Source: Acrocarpospora corrugata
GTDB lineage: Bacteria; Actinomycetota; Actinomycetes; Streptosporangiales; Streptosporangiaceae
NCBI RefSeq assembly: GCF_009687845.1
Contig: NZ_BLAD01000053.1
Span: 1-34,887, forward strand
DNA: 34,887 nt
Direction of reading: 5' to 3'
Shown here piece by piece: positions 1 to 7,682 of the stretch (the first letter of the stretch is position 1; every line of letters starts with the position of its first letter). The notes under the pieces are model-generated. The model saw nothing but the letters and a program-made list of their open reading frames with translations. It made no database searches and had not been told where the DNA came from. A program made the position numbers and the translations under genes.

Positions 1-405
1 ATTCGAGAAGCCGGGGGTGATCAGCCCGGGGCAGTTCGGGCCGATGATCCGGGTTCGGCCGGAGGCGCGGGCGCGGGCCAGGAACGTCAGGGTGTCGTGC
101 ACGGGCACGCCTTCAGTGATGACCACGCAGAGCCCGATCCCGGCGTCCACCGCCTCGAGAACGGCTCCCTTGGCGAACTTGGGCGGCACGAAGACCACGG
201 AGACGTCCGCGCCGGTCGCCTCCATGGCCTCCGCTACGCCGGAGAAGACCGGAATGCCCTGATGCGTGGACCCGCCCTTGCCCGGAGTCACCCCGGCGAC
301 CACCGTGGTTCCGGCGGCCACCATGCGGGCGGTGTGCCGGCTTCCCTCGGCGCCCGTCATGCCCTGCACGAGCACTCTGCTGTCTTTGGTCAGGAAGATC
401 GCCAT
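1..405 (-). CDS. sucD: Succinyl-CoA synthetase alpha subunit, partial (runs off the left edge)
   Basis: The visible 135 residues are the N-terminal CoA-binding Rossmann domain of the ADP/GDP-forming succinyl-CoA ligase alpha subunit. They begin [18 protein letters not shown] and continue with [18 protein letters not shown] and IIGPNCPG, all typical of SucD. The catalytic phosphohistidine lies beyond the window. The ATG at 405-403 has a GAGGAG ribosome site about 8 nt upstream. The gene starts 13 nt after the sucC stop, so the two form an operon. SucCD normally interconverts succinyl-CoA and succinate with phosphorylation of ADP. This pair shares a control region with an oxalate-type transporter, so it may be a paralogue acting on another dicarboxylate, such as oxalate or malate. 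The family call is secure; the substrate is not. Confidence 0.93.
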   Translation of the reverse strand, partial: MAIFLTKDSRVLVQGMTGAEGSRHTARMVAAGTTVVAGVTPGKGGSTHQGIPVFSGVAEAMEATGADVSVVFVPPKFAKGAVLEAVDAGIGLCVVITEGVPVHDTLTFLARARASGRTRIIGPNCPGLITPGFSN

Positions 406-418
406 TGTTTACCGCTCC

Positions 419-1570
419 TCACGCAGCCGAACGGGCCAGCCGGGCCGCCTCTTCGGCGGCGCCGTCCATGGTCGGGACCTGCCGGACGGAGGGATGCGCG
501 GCCCGGCTGAGGATCAGCCGGCCGGCCTCCGCGTTGTTGCCGTCCAACCGGACGACGATCGGGTGCCCGTGACCGCGCTCCCCGAGTGAGTCGAGCGCGG
601 CGACGATCCCGTCCGCGACCGCGTCGCAGGCCGTGATCCCGCCGAACACGTTGACCAGCACCGATTTCACGTCCGGGTCGGACAGGATGATCCCCAGCCC
701 GTCGGCCATGATCTGGGCGGACGCGCCGCCGCCGATGTCCAGGAAGTTCGCCGGGCGGGCGCCCGCCTGGGCGACCACGTCGAGCGTGCTCATCACCAGC
801 CCGGCGCCGTTCCCGATCACGCCGACCTCGCCGTCCAGCTTCACGTAATTGAGGCCCTTGGCCTTGGCCCGGCTTTCGAGGTCGTCGCCGTGGCCCGGCT
901 CAGGCTCCGCCGCCGGATGCCGGAAGGAGGCGTTCTCGTCCAGGGTGACCTTGCCGTCCAGGGCGATCACGCGGCCGTCGGCGGTGCGGGCGAGGGGGTT
1001 GACCTCGACGAGGACCGCGTCCTCCTCGACCATCACCCGCCAGAGCCGGACCAGGACGTCGGCGATCTCCGCGCGGATCTCCTCGGGTAACCCGGCCTGG
1101 TCCGCGATCAGCCGCGCCACGCGCTGATCGACCCCGGTCAGCGGATCGATCGGGAACCGGACCAGGGCCTCCGGGCTGGTGGCCGCGACCTCCTCGATGT
1201 CCATGCCGCCCTGGGCGGAGGCCATCGCGAGGAACGCGCCGTTGGCGCGGTCGACCAGGAAGGCCGCGTAGTACTCCTCCAGGAGCACGGTGGCCGGTTC
1301 GACCAGCACACTGTGGGCGATATGCCCTTTTATGTCCATGCCGAGGATCGCGTGCGCCTCCGCTTCGGCCGTGGCCGGGCCCGGCGCGACCTTGATGCCG
1401 CCCGCCTTGCCCCGCCCGCCGACCTTGACCTGCGCCTTCACCACCACCGGCATCGCCAGTTCCGCCGCGATGGCACCCGCCTCCTCCGGCGTGGTCGCCA
1501 CCGCGCCCCCGGGAATCGGGACTCCGTGCCGCGCGAACAGCTCCTTCGCCTGATGTTCGTACAGATCCAT
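419..1570 (-). CDS. sucC: Succinyl-CoA synthetase beta subunit (ADP-forming)
   Basis: This 383-residue protein has the usual length for SucC. An N-terminal ATP-grasp domain begins [18 protein letters not shown] and carries [16 protein letters not shown]. Further on are VEVNPLA and the C-terminal ligase motifs [22 protein letters not shown] and VNVFGGIT. I chose the ATG at 1570-1568 because GAGGAGG lies just upstream and because family members start with MDL. The open frame extends 35 codons further, across the operator region, which is unlikely to be translated. The gene diverges from the MFS transporter, and the 99-bp gap between them contains two copies of the locus-wide operator. That makes it probably an inducible copy rather than the TCA-cycle housekeeping copy. 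Malate-CoA or oxalate-CoA ligase activity is an open alternative. Confidence 0.93.
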   Translation of the reverse strand: MDLYEHQAKELFARHGVPIPGGAVATTPEEAGAIAAELAMPVVVKAQVKVGGRGKAGGIKVAPGPATAEAEAHAILGMDIKGHIAHSVLVEPATVLLEEYYAAFLVDRANGAFLAMASAQGGMDIEEVAATSPEALVRFPIDPLTGVDQRVARLIADQAGLPEEIRAEIADVLVRLWRVMVEEDAVLVEVNPLARTADGRVIALDGKVTLDENASFRHPAAEPEPGHGDDLESRAKAKGLNYVKLDGEVGVIGNGAGLVMSTLDVVAQAGARPANFLDIGGGASAQIMADGLGIILSDPDVKSVLVNVFGGITACDAVADGIVAALDSLGERGHGHPIVVRLDGNNAEAGRLILSRAAHPSVRQVPTMDGAAEEAARLARSAA

Positions 1571-1601
1571 CGAGCCCTCCTCAACCGGTTCCTGTAGACG
1601 G

Positions 1602-1612
1602 TATACCGTATG
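1602..1612. promoter_or_regulatory. Predicted GntR operator, sucC side
   Basis: On the minus strand this reads CATACGGTATA, matching CATACNGTATG except at the last base. It overlaps a perfect 12-bp palindrome, ACGGTATACCGT (1598-1609). It lies 32 nt before the sucC start, where a repressor would block transcription. Assignment to the local GntR protein is inferred from recurrence of the motif across the locus. Confidence 0.6.
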
Positions 1613-1661
1613 GCATCTGCGCCGTCCAGCCCTGGACAGTGAACCGGTACCTGGGATATCC

Positions 1662-1672
1662 CATACAGTATG
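1662..1672. promoter_or_regulatory. Predicted GntR operator overlapping the MFS start codon
   Basis: CATACAGTATG is a perfect odd palindrome. Its right half contains the ATG (1670-1672) of the transporter gene. A second perfect palindrome, TGGGATATCCCA (1652-1663), abuts it. No Shine-Dalgarno precedes the ATG, so the transporter mRNA may be leaderless with the operator covering the transcription start. Confidence 0.6.
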
Positions 1673-3079
1673 CACAATGCAATCGAGGTTCGCGACTGGC
1701 GGGGCCGGATCTACCTCGTCGGCCCCTCCGCCACCGAGCTGCTCCGCCGTCCCCCTTCCTGGATGTGGTGGGCGGCCTGGGCGGCCATGGCCGCCATCGC
1801 CCCCATGGAGTACGGCTACGCCGCCCTCTCCCCGCAGCTCGCCGCAGCCCAGGGCCTGTCCCTGGCAGGCTCACTCATCCCGCTCGCCGTCTGGCTGGCC
1901 TGCCAGGCGCTCGCCGCCCTGGCCACGGCGATCCTGCTGTCCCGCGGCCGGCTCCAGGCCCGCACCGCGCTCCGCTTTGGCGCGTTCCTGTCCGGCGCGG
2001 CCCTGCTCACCGTCGCGGCCACCGGCCAATCACCCACCCCGTCCCCCGCCATCTCCGCGCTGACGGCCCTGATCGTCGGGTACGGCCTGCTCGGCGGCAT
2101 CGGCGCCGGCCTGGTGTACGGCGCCTGCACGCAGACCGTCGCCCGGTGGTACCCGGACCGCCCGGCCATCCGGGTCAGCTTCGTGACCGGCGCGTTCGCG
2201 TACGGGACGATTCCCCTCACCGTGGCGGTCGGCCTGGACGACGACCTGCTCGGCCCGGCCTACCTGGTCGCGGCCGTGGTGGCCGTGGGCGTCATCACGG
2301 CGGCGGCGACACTGGTCAGCGCCCCGCCGCCGTTATGGTGGCCGCCGGAAGTCGACCCCCGCGCGTGGGCGCTGGACCGCTCGGTTCTGCACCGCCAGCC
2401 CCGGGCGGTGCGCCAGTTCTCCCTCAGCGAGGCGGCCAGGACCCGATGCCTGGCCGTTCTGGCGTTGATCCTGGTGGTCGCGGGGGCGATCGGGATCTTC
2501 AACGTCATCACCCTGGCGGTCACGCTGGACGCCGCGGGGCCGGTCATCGCCGCCCTCATCGCCTTGATGCTGCTGCTCAACGGCGCGGGAAGGTCCGCCG
2601 CGATCCTGCTCGCCGAGCGGTTCGGCCGGCCCCGGATCCTCTCGCTCGTCCTGCTGTCGCTGGGCGCGGGACAGGCCCTGCTGGCCCTGGCCGGGCTGGC
2701 AGCCCGCGCCGGGGCGGCGGCCTCCCGTGCGGCGGGGGCGGCGGTGTCGATCGGGGCGACGGATGCCGGGATCGGTGTGGGGTTTCTGGCCCTGGCCGGA
2801 GTGGGCCTCGCCGGGATCGGGAGCGGGGCCTGCTACCCGCTGGTCGCGTCGCTGGTTCGTGAATATTTCGGTGATGAGCGCATGTCGGGTATTCACGGTG
2901 TGGTCTACTCCGCCAAGGCCGTCGCGGGGGCCGCCGGGGTGGGTCTGGCGATCTGGGGGGCAGCGGACATCGTGTCGGCCTTCCTGGTCGCGGCCGTACT
3001 GTCGATCGGGGCAGTGGCGCTGTGCGGGCTGTTGCGCAGGCCCGGATTGCCGGTGACGCTCCCGATCAGGGTGCTGTGA
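1670..3079 (+). CDS. OFA-family MFS transporter (probable oxalate/formate antiporter)
   Basis: This 469-residue multi-spanning membrane protein has about 12 hydrophobic helices. After a short cytosolic start containing [12 protein letters not shown] comes the first helix region with [12 protein letters not shown]. Then follow [24 protein letters not shown], characteristic of the oxalate/formate antiporter branch of the MFS, a cytosolic loop with [11 protein letters not shown], and a late [16 protein letters not shown] helix. In the family, OxlT exchanges oxalate for formate. Here the likely job is import of oxalate (or a related small acid) for the CoA-dependent enzymes encoded downstream. 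The ATG at 1670 lacks a ribosome site and sits inside an operator palindrome, suggesting a leaderless transcript. It diverges from sucC. Substrate is inferred from family and neighbours. Confidence 0.82.
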   Translation: MHNAIEVRDWRGRIYLVGPSATELLRRPPSWMWWAAWAAMAAIAPMEYGYAALSPQLAAAQGLSLAGSLIPLAVWLACQALAALATAILLSRGRLQARTALRFGAFLSGAALLTVAATGQSPTPSPAISALTALIVGYGLLGGIGAGLVYGACTQTVARWYPDRPAIRVSFVTGAFAYGTIPLTVAVGLDDDLLGPAYLVAAVVAVGVITAAATLVSAPPPLWWPPEVDPRAWALDRSVLHRQPRAVRQFSLSEAARTRCLAVLALILVVAGAIGIFNVITLAVTLDAAGPVIAALIALMLLLNGAGRSAAILLAERFGRPRILSLVLLSLGAGQALLALAGLAARAGAAASRAAGAAVSIGATDAGIGVGFLALAGVGLAGIGSGACYPLVASLVREYFGDERMSGIHGVVYSAKAVAGAAGVGLAIWGAADIVSAFLVAAVLSIGAVALCGLLRRPGLPVTLPIRVL

Positions 3080-3112
3080 TCGATCTCACCTCAGGGCATA
3101 GTGCCAGGAATG

Positions 3113-3123
3113 TATGCTGTAGG
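3113..3123. promoter_or_regulatory. Weak predicted operator upstream of gntR
   Basis: On the minus strand this reads CCTACAGCATA, matching CATACAGTATG at 8 of 11 positions. It is the most degenerate member of the motif set and lies about 70 nt before the regulator's start codon, where autoregulation would be expected. Support is modest. Confidence 0.35.
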
Positions 3124-3191
3124 CAGTCGACGACAAACAGTTAGGCGTCAGACTTTCGGCGAACAAGCCGCCCATTCTGGAGTTGAGAACG

Positions 3192-3923
3192 ATGCTCGCG
3201 AACCAGGGAGCCACTGCGAAGATCGCCCGGCCCACGACGCTCAGGGAAAGTGTGTTCGAAGCGATTCTCGAGCTCATAATCGTCGGGAATCTGGAGCCCG
3301 GCCAGCATCTGGTCGAGAACGAGCTGGCCGACATCCTCGGGGTTTCCCGTCAGCCCGTCCGGGAGGCGCTTCAGCTGCTCAGCGGTGAGGGGTGGGTGGA
3401 TCTGCGGCCGGGTCACGGCGCGTTCGTGCACGCCCCGACCGTGGCCGAGGCCGACCAGCTGCTGGCCGTGCGCACGCTGCTGGAGACCGAGTCCGCGCGC
3501 CTGGCCGCGCGCAACTCGGACGAACCGGGCGTGGCGCAGCTGCGGATGTTGTGCGCCCGCGGGCTGGCCGCGTTCGAGTCCGACGACGTGGACGGCTCGG
3601 TGGCCGCCAACTCGGAACTGCACGCCGCGGTGACCGCGCTGTCCGGCAACCAGGTCCTGGCCGAGCTGACCTCGCAGGTCGCCCGGCGGGTCCGCTGGTA
3701 TCACACGCCGGTCGCCCGGCAGCGTGGGCGGGCGTCCTGGGACGAGCACACGGCGCTGATCGACGCCATCGCGGACGGCGACGAGGAGCTGGCCGCCGAG
3801 GTCATGCGCCGGCACACCGAGCACACCCGGCATTCCTACCTGGAGCAGCGCGCCGGCCATGGCGAGGAGAGCGTGTCCGCACCCGCCCGGCGGCGCCGTC
3901 CGCGCGCCGCCGCCACGAGTTGA
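3192..3923 (+). CDS. GntR-family transcriptional regulator, FadR/FCD subfamily
   Basis: This 243-residue DNA-binding regulator has a winged helix-turn-helix at about residues 15-80, including LADILGVSRQPVREALQLLSGEGWV, and then an all-helical FCD ligand domain. The second domain shows the family's acid and histidine pattern in ANSELHAAV, WDEHTALIDAIADGD and HTEHTRHSYLE, expected to hold a metal and a carboxylate or acyl-CoA ligand. The ATG at 3192 has GGAG nine bases upstream; the TTG at 3183 abuts that site and is rejected. It is the only DNA-binding regulator in the catabolic locus. FadR-type proteins recognise short TATAC-centred palindromes like those before the neighbouring genes, so it is the best candidate for their repressor. 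The ligand is unknown; oxalate, oxalyl-CoA or glyoxylate are possibilities. Confidence 0.92.
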   Translation: MLANQGATAKIARPTTLRESVFEAILELIIVGNLEPGQHLVENELADILGVSRQPVREALQLLSGEGWVDLRPGHGAFVHAPTVAEADQLLAVRTLLETESARLAARNSDEPGVAQLRMLCARGLAAFESDDVDGSVAANSELHAAVTALSGNQVLAELTSQVARRVRWYHTPVARQRGRASWDEHTALIDAIADGDEELAAEVMRRHTEHTRHSYLEQRAGHGEESVSAPARRRRPRAAATS

Positions 3924-3983
3924 CACGCCTTTCATCGGCCGCCTGTTTCCTTGAAACACGACGGGTAGAGAATGGAACGGAAA

Positions 3984-3996
3984 GGAGGTGACCTCC
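3984..3996 (+). promoter_or_regulatory. Near-perfect Shine-Dalgarno embedded in a palindrome
   Basis: AAAGGAGGTGA at 3981-3991 is close to an ideal complement of the 16S rRNA 3' end, and the ATG follows at 3997. GGAGGTGACCTCC (3984-3996) is self-complementary around one central base, so the ribosome site could pair with the bases next to the start codon. Confidence 0.6.
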
Positions 3997-4206
3997 ATGA
4001 AGGCGTTTCTGAACCGGCTCCGCGGCCTCCGCGACAGACCCCGCACCGGCACGGCCGACGGCCGTCCGATGGGCCTCGGCCTGGCGACCGCGATGCGGAA
4101 CTACTCCTCCGCCCGCGACGCCGACCGCCACCTGCGCCGCTGGGCCGCTGAGCAGCAGCCCACCACCACTCCCGCCGACCACTCCGGCGACCCGCACTCG
4201 CGCTGA
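3997..4206 (+). CDS. Small hypothetical protein (69 aa)
   Basis: An ATG preceded by an exceptionally strong ribosome site opens a 69-codon frame ending in TGA. Nearly every third codon position is G or C, as in true genes of this window, so it is very likely translated. The protein begins MKAFLNRLRGLRDRP, is basic and arginine-rich in its first 50 residues, and ends in a proline/threonine-rich tail. No signal peptide, membrane segment or known domain is visible. It lies 73 nt after gntR in the same direction and faces the end of the terC operon. I do not recognise the family. It could be a small regulator or protein-interaction partner, but nothing in the sequence shows this. Confidence 0.6.
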   Translation: MKAFLNRLRGLRDRPRTGTADGRPMGLGLATAMRNYSSARDADRHLRRWAAEQQPTTTPADHSGDPHSR

Positions 4207-4492
4207 GCCACCCGCACACCCAGCCGAGCCGCCGCCACCCGATCACCAGCGATCCGCTGAGCACCCAGGGTCGACCAGGCACCCGACACCAACAGCAGGG
4301 GCAGAGCCGGACCAATGCCCGCCGCGGCCTTCGCGAGCGTCCCCCACCGGCTCCCCCGAAGCGAATCCCTCCCTCCAGCGAATCCTCCGACGATCCGGAT
4401 CCGTCGGCAGGCCGACCAAGAGCACCCGGCCAGCGGATTTCGCCTCCGCGAGCATCGCCTTTCAGCCACTTCGCCGTACCGGCGCAAGAGGG
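4207..4492. other. Intergenic region without a convincing gene
   Basis: Between the small gene and the hairpin before terC, the frames are short and lack ribosome sites. I see no RNA gene or repeat here. Confidence 0.5.
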
Positions 4493-4524
4493 CTGGCGGA
4501 CGGCCCGGAAGGGCCGCCCGCCAG
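4493..4524. terminator. GC-rich hairpin ending the terC operon
   Basis: A 14-bp stem with one A.C mismatch (4493-4506 with 4511-4524) closes a GGAA tetraloop. It lies 26 bp beyond the terC stop and also faces transcription from the small gene at 3997. No U-tract follows on either strand, common for actinobacterial terminators. Confidence 0.6.
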
Positions 4525-4550
4525 GGTGGTCGGAAGGTTCCAGAAAGGGG

Positions 4551-5540
4551 TTAGTTGTCGACTCCCGCGGGTTCGCGCTGGGTTTGGACGGCCGCGCGAC
4601 GGGTGTCGGAGCGGGACTTGATGAGGCTGGCGACCGTGGTCAGCGCCAGGGTGCCGATGATGACGCCCAGGGAGACCAGGATCGGCACCTCGGGGGCCCA
4701 GGAGACGCCGTCGTGGTGCAGTGCTTCCATGATGAGCTTGACGCCGATGAAGGCGAGCACGATCGACAGGCCCTTGCTGAGGTAGACCAGCCGGTCGAGC
4801 AGGCCCCCGATCAGGAAGAACAGCTGGCGCAGCCCCATCAGCGCGAACACGTTGGCCGTGAACACCAGGTACGGCTCCCTGGTCAATCCGAAGATCGCCG
4901 GAATCGAGTCCAGCGCGAACAGCAGGTCGGTCGTCCCGATGGCCACCATGACGATGAGCATCGGGGTGACCATCCGCCGCCCGGCGACCTGAATGGTGAG
5001 TTTCGCGCCGTGGTAGACGTCGGTGGCGGGCAGCACCCGCCGGACCGCACGGATCGCGATGTTCTCCGAGAACTCGGCTTCCTCCTCCTCATGGCCGATG
5101 AGCTTCCACGCCGTATAGACCAGGAACGCGCCGAACAGATAGAAGAGCCAGTCGAATCTGGCCACGGCCTCGGCGCCGGCCGCGATGAACAGGCCGCGCA
5201 TCAGCAGCGCGATCACGATGCCGACCAGCAGCACCTTCTGCCGGTACTCCCGCGGCACCGAGAACCGGCTCATGATCAGTAGGAAGACGAACAGGTTGTC
5301 CATGCTGAGCGAGTACTCGGTGATCCATCCGGCGAAGAACTCGCCGCCTCGGGCCGGCCCGGCCACGAGCAGCAACCCGCCGCCGAACAGTCCCGCGAGC
5401 GCCACGTAGAAGAGCACCCACCACGTGCATTCGCGAAAGGACGGTTCGCGCGGATTGCGGGCGACCAGGTAGAAGTCGAGGGCCAGCACGAGGGCGAAGC
5501 CGCCGATCGTGACGAGCCACACCCAGGTGGGCAGGTTCAT
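4551..5540 (-). CDS. TerC-family integral membrane protein (probable metal exporter)
   Basis: This 329-residue protein has about nine hydrophobic helices and the two TerC signature segments: EYSLSMDNLFVFLLI in an early helix and DLLFALDSIPAIFGL in a later one. Their aspartates are thought to bind metal. An acidic HEEEEAEF loop separates the halves. Characterised relatives (Alx, MeeF) export manganese, and others are linked to tellurium resistance. Its ATG overlaps the stop of the preceding small membrane protein by four bases (ATGA), so the two are translationally coupled. It is the last gene of the operon that begins with the Oxc-like enzyme. Why a TerC protein belongs in an acid-catabolic operon is unclear; metal handling for Mn- or Mg-dependent enzymes is one idea. 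Confidence 0.88.
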   Translation of the reverse strand: MNLPTWVWLVTIGGFALVLALDFYLVARNPREPSFRECTWWVLFYVALAGLFGGGLLLVAGPARGGEFFAGWITEYSLSMDNLFVFLLIMSRFSVPREYRQKVLLVGIVIALLMRGLFIAAGAEAVARFDWLFYLFGAFLVYTAWKLIGHEEEEAEFSENIAIRAVRRVLPATDVYHGAKLTIQVAGRRMVTPMLIVMVAIGTTDLLFALDSIPAIFGLTREPYLVFTANVFALMGLRQLFFLIGGLLDRLVYLSKGLSIVLAFIGVKLIMEALHHDGVSWAPEVPILVSLGVIIGTLALTTVASLIKSRSDTRRAAVQTQREPAGVDN

Positions 5541-6106
5541 CGAACCCCTTTCTTCGGCTTGGCCCGCCGCCGGTCACGGGCGCGCGACAGTGTCTCGGCG
5601 TGTTCCACATACCGCCGGAGCAGTAGCGCGGCTTCGGGGTTGTGGCCGGCCACCCGCATCAGCCACGGCGGCATGAAGCGCTCGTGCAGCCACAGGAAGC
5701 CGATCGCGAAGCCGAGGCTGACCATGGCCTGGTAGGCGAGGAAGCCGCCCAGGCCGCCGGACAGGTAGACCTGCCCGTGCAGGACGAGACCGGCGGCCGT
5801 CTCCTGGACCAGCCGGGCCAGTGGGAAGCCGATGAGCCAGTAGACCCCGGCCGGGGCGAAGACGCCGGGCCGGAACAGGCCGCTGAACCTGCCGCCGAAG
5901 GAGCGGGGGCCGAGCAGCATGCCGTACCCGGCGCCGAGGAGGCCGAGCGGGACGGCTAGGGCGAGCGCCGAGACGGCGGCCCAACCGGTGGACTGCCCCG
6001 CGAGGAGGGTCAGCCCACCGGCCATGGCGCCGGCGACGACTCCGATCGACAGCCCCGGGACAGCGAGCTCCGCGTAGTGTCGTCCGAATGATCGTCTTGG
6101 CGCCAT
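5537..6106 (-). CDS. Small integral membrane protein of unknown function
   Basis: This 189-residue protein has about four hydrophobic helices: near 17-36, 41-66, 88-108 and 118-143. It contains glycine-rich stretches such as GGLGGFLAYQAM and ends in a basic tail, RARDRRRAKPKKGVR. I do not recognise a family. Its ATG follows the stop of the NRAMP-like gene after a single base, and its own stop overlaps the terC start. The three membrane proteins are therefore made as a unit and may act together, for instance as an accessory subunit to one of the transporters. That functional link is inference from gene coupling only. Confidence 0.75.
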   Translation of the reverse strand: MAPRRSFGRHYAELAVPGLSIGVVAGAMAGGLTLLAGQSTGWAAVSALALAVPLGLLGAGYGMLLGPRSFGGRFSGLFRPGVFAPAGVYWLIGFPLARLVQETAAGLVLHGQVYLSGGLGGFLAYQAMVSLGFAIGFLWLHERFMPPWLMRVAGHNPEAALLLRRYVEHAETLSRARDRRRAKPKKGVR

Positions 6107-6107
6107 G

Positions 6108-7604
6108 TCAGCCCACTACCACGCCGAACGCGAACAGGCTGTAGAGCAGCATGCCGAGATAGAACACCGCGCCGAAGCCGATGATCACGTTCGTAAGGAG
6201 CTTGGGCCGGATGGGTTTGGGCAGCATCCGGTTGTTCACCAGCAGCAGTGTGACGCAGTACGCGCCCATCGCGAACGTTGACAGGAACGCCAGCGTGTCG
6301 AGAATGCCGCTGGGCCCGTCGGCCGGGCCGAACAGCAGGATGAGGATGCCGAAGGCGATGACGCCCCACAGGAAGATGGCGTAGAGGTGCGACATGCGCA
6401 GCCGCTTGGCGCCGCGGACGAAGTGATAGGTCATGTCGGCCTGGCCCCGGGAGAACGAGTCGAACAGCCCGAGGGTGGCGTTCATGCCGATCAGCGCGAT
6501 GAAGCCGAGGAAGACCACGCCCAGGACGGAGCTGCCCGCCGAGGCGAAGGAGTCGGCCATCGCGTTGAGCGCCGCTTCCCGCTCACCGTTCTCGATCACG
6601 TCCTTGACCCCGGGGGTGTTCCTGGCCGCGGCCTGGGCGATCACGGTGAACGAGATCGTGACGAGCATCGTGATACCCCAGAAGAGCAGCAGCGCGTCGA
6701 AGGTGACCCAGCGCCGCCAGCCCTTCCACTTGCGCATCTCCTCCGGGTTCTCGGTGTCGAACATGAAGCCGCGCGACGGCATGGCCTCCTCTTCGCCGGC
6801 GTGCCGGAGACCGCGGATCTGCGGGATGTGCGCGCCCATGCCTGCGCCGGAGTCGCGCAGATGCAGCGTGTACCACATCTGCTGCATACCGGACGGGCCG
6901 GCGAAGGCGATGGAGCCCACGATGACGGGGAACCAGGCCGCAGACAGCGCCTCCGACGGCAGGTAGCCGAAGGAGAACATGCCGGTGATGGTGTTCACCA
7001 CGTCGCCCCAGGTGCCGACCATGGCGGCGACGACGGCGGTGCTCACCACGAGCACGCCGATCAGGACCGAGAGCACGCTCTCCAGGAAGCTGTAGATCAC
7101 TTTGGCCAGGCTGAAGACAGTCCCGACCAGGAGTAATCCGACCACCGCCGTGATCATCCAGGGGATCCCGGTTATCTGTTCGAACGCCGCCGCGCCCGCC
7201 GACAGATGGCCGGGCCAGATGTAGACGAGGATGGCGACGATGAAGAAGAACCACATCAGCGGCTTGAAGACCCGGGCCGCGCCGAAGAAGATGCTCTCCC
7301 CCGTGGCCATCGCGTAACGCGCCATCTCCAGCATGACGACGGCCTGGAGGGTGACGCCGATCAGGAACAGCCATCTGATCTCCGGCCCGAACAGCAGGAC
7401 CAGCCGGGGCCACATGTAGGACTCGCCCATGCCCACGCCGAGCGCGACGAGGAACACGGTGGGCCCGAGGATGTGCACCGACGGGGGCGCGTCGGGCAGC
7501 GTGCGGATGGGCATCGGCTCCAGCTTGCCCGCCCGCCATACTCGTTCATCTTGATCCGCTGGGGCAGCCGTGTGCTCGGTCGCCGGTGTTCTTGACGTGT
7601 CCAC
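6108..7604 (-). CDS. NRAMP-related transporter lacking the canonical metal-binding motifs
   Basis: The 498-residue polytopic protein has about 11 helices and the overall look of the NRAMP (SLC11) branch of the LeuT-fold superfamily. The first helix reads VALGVGMGESYMWPRLV in place of the DPGN motif of true metal carriers. The sixth-helix region reads AFAGPSGMQQMWY in place of the methionine-histidine motif. These two unwound segments form the metal site in known NRAMPs, so the substrate may not be a divalent metal. The GTG start at 7604 has GAGGAGG seven bases upstream. The gene follows the acyl-CoA ligase by 78 bp and precedes two coupled membrane-protein genes. A carboxylate or atypical metal substrate is possible. 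Confidence 0.78.
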   Translation of the reverse strand: MDTSRTPATEHTAAPADQDERVWRAGKLEPMPIRTLPDAPPSVHILGPTVFLVALGVGMGESYMWPRLVLLFGPEIRWLFLIGVTLQAVVMLEMARYAMATGESIFFGAARVFKPLMWFFFIVAILVYIWPGHLSAGAAAFEQITGIPWMITAVVGLLLVGTVFSLAKVIYSFLESVLSVLIGVLVVSTAVVAAMVGTWGDVVNTITGMFSFGYLPSEALSAAWFPVIVGSIAFAGPSGMQQMWYTLHLRDSGAGMGAHIPQIRGLRHAGEEEAMPSRGFMFDTENPEEMRKWKGWRRWVTFDALLLFWGITMLVTISFTVIAQAAARNTPGVKDVIENGEREAALNAMADSFASAGSSVLGVVFLGFIALIGMNATLGLFDSFSRGQADMTYHFVRGAKRLRMSHLYAIFLWGVIAFGILILLFGPADGPSGILDTLAFLSTFAMGAYCVTLLLVNNRMLPKPIRPKLLTNVIIGFGAVFYLGMLLYSLFAFGVVVG

Positions 7605-7682
7605 GTATGGACCTCCTCGGGAGTTTGGTTGGTCCCGCCTGTCCCCGATTCGCCCCCTCGTTCTGTGCGGCCCTCCGCCCGC

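Noticed and set aside
419-1675. The longer 418-codon version of sucC
   Set aside because: The extra 35 codons cross two operator palindromes, have no family similarity and start without a ribosome site.
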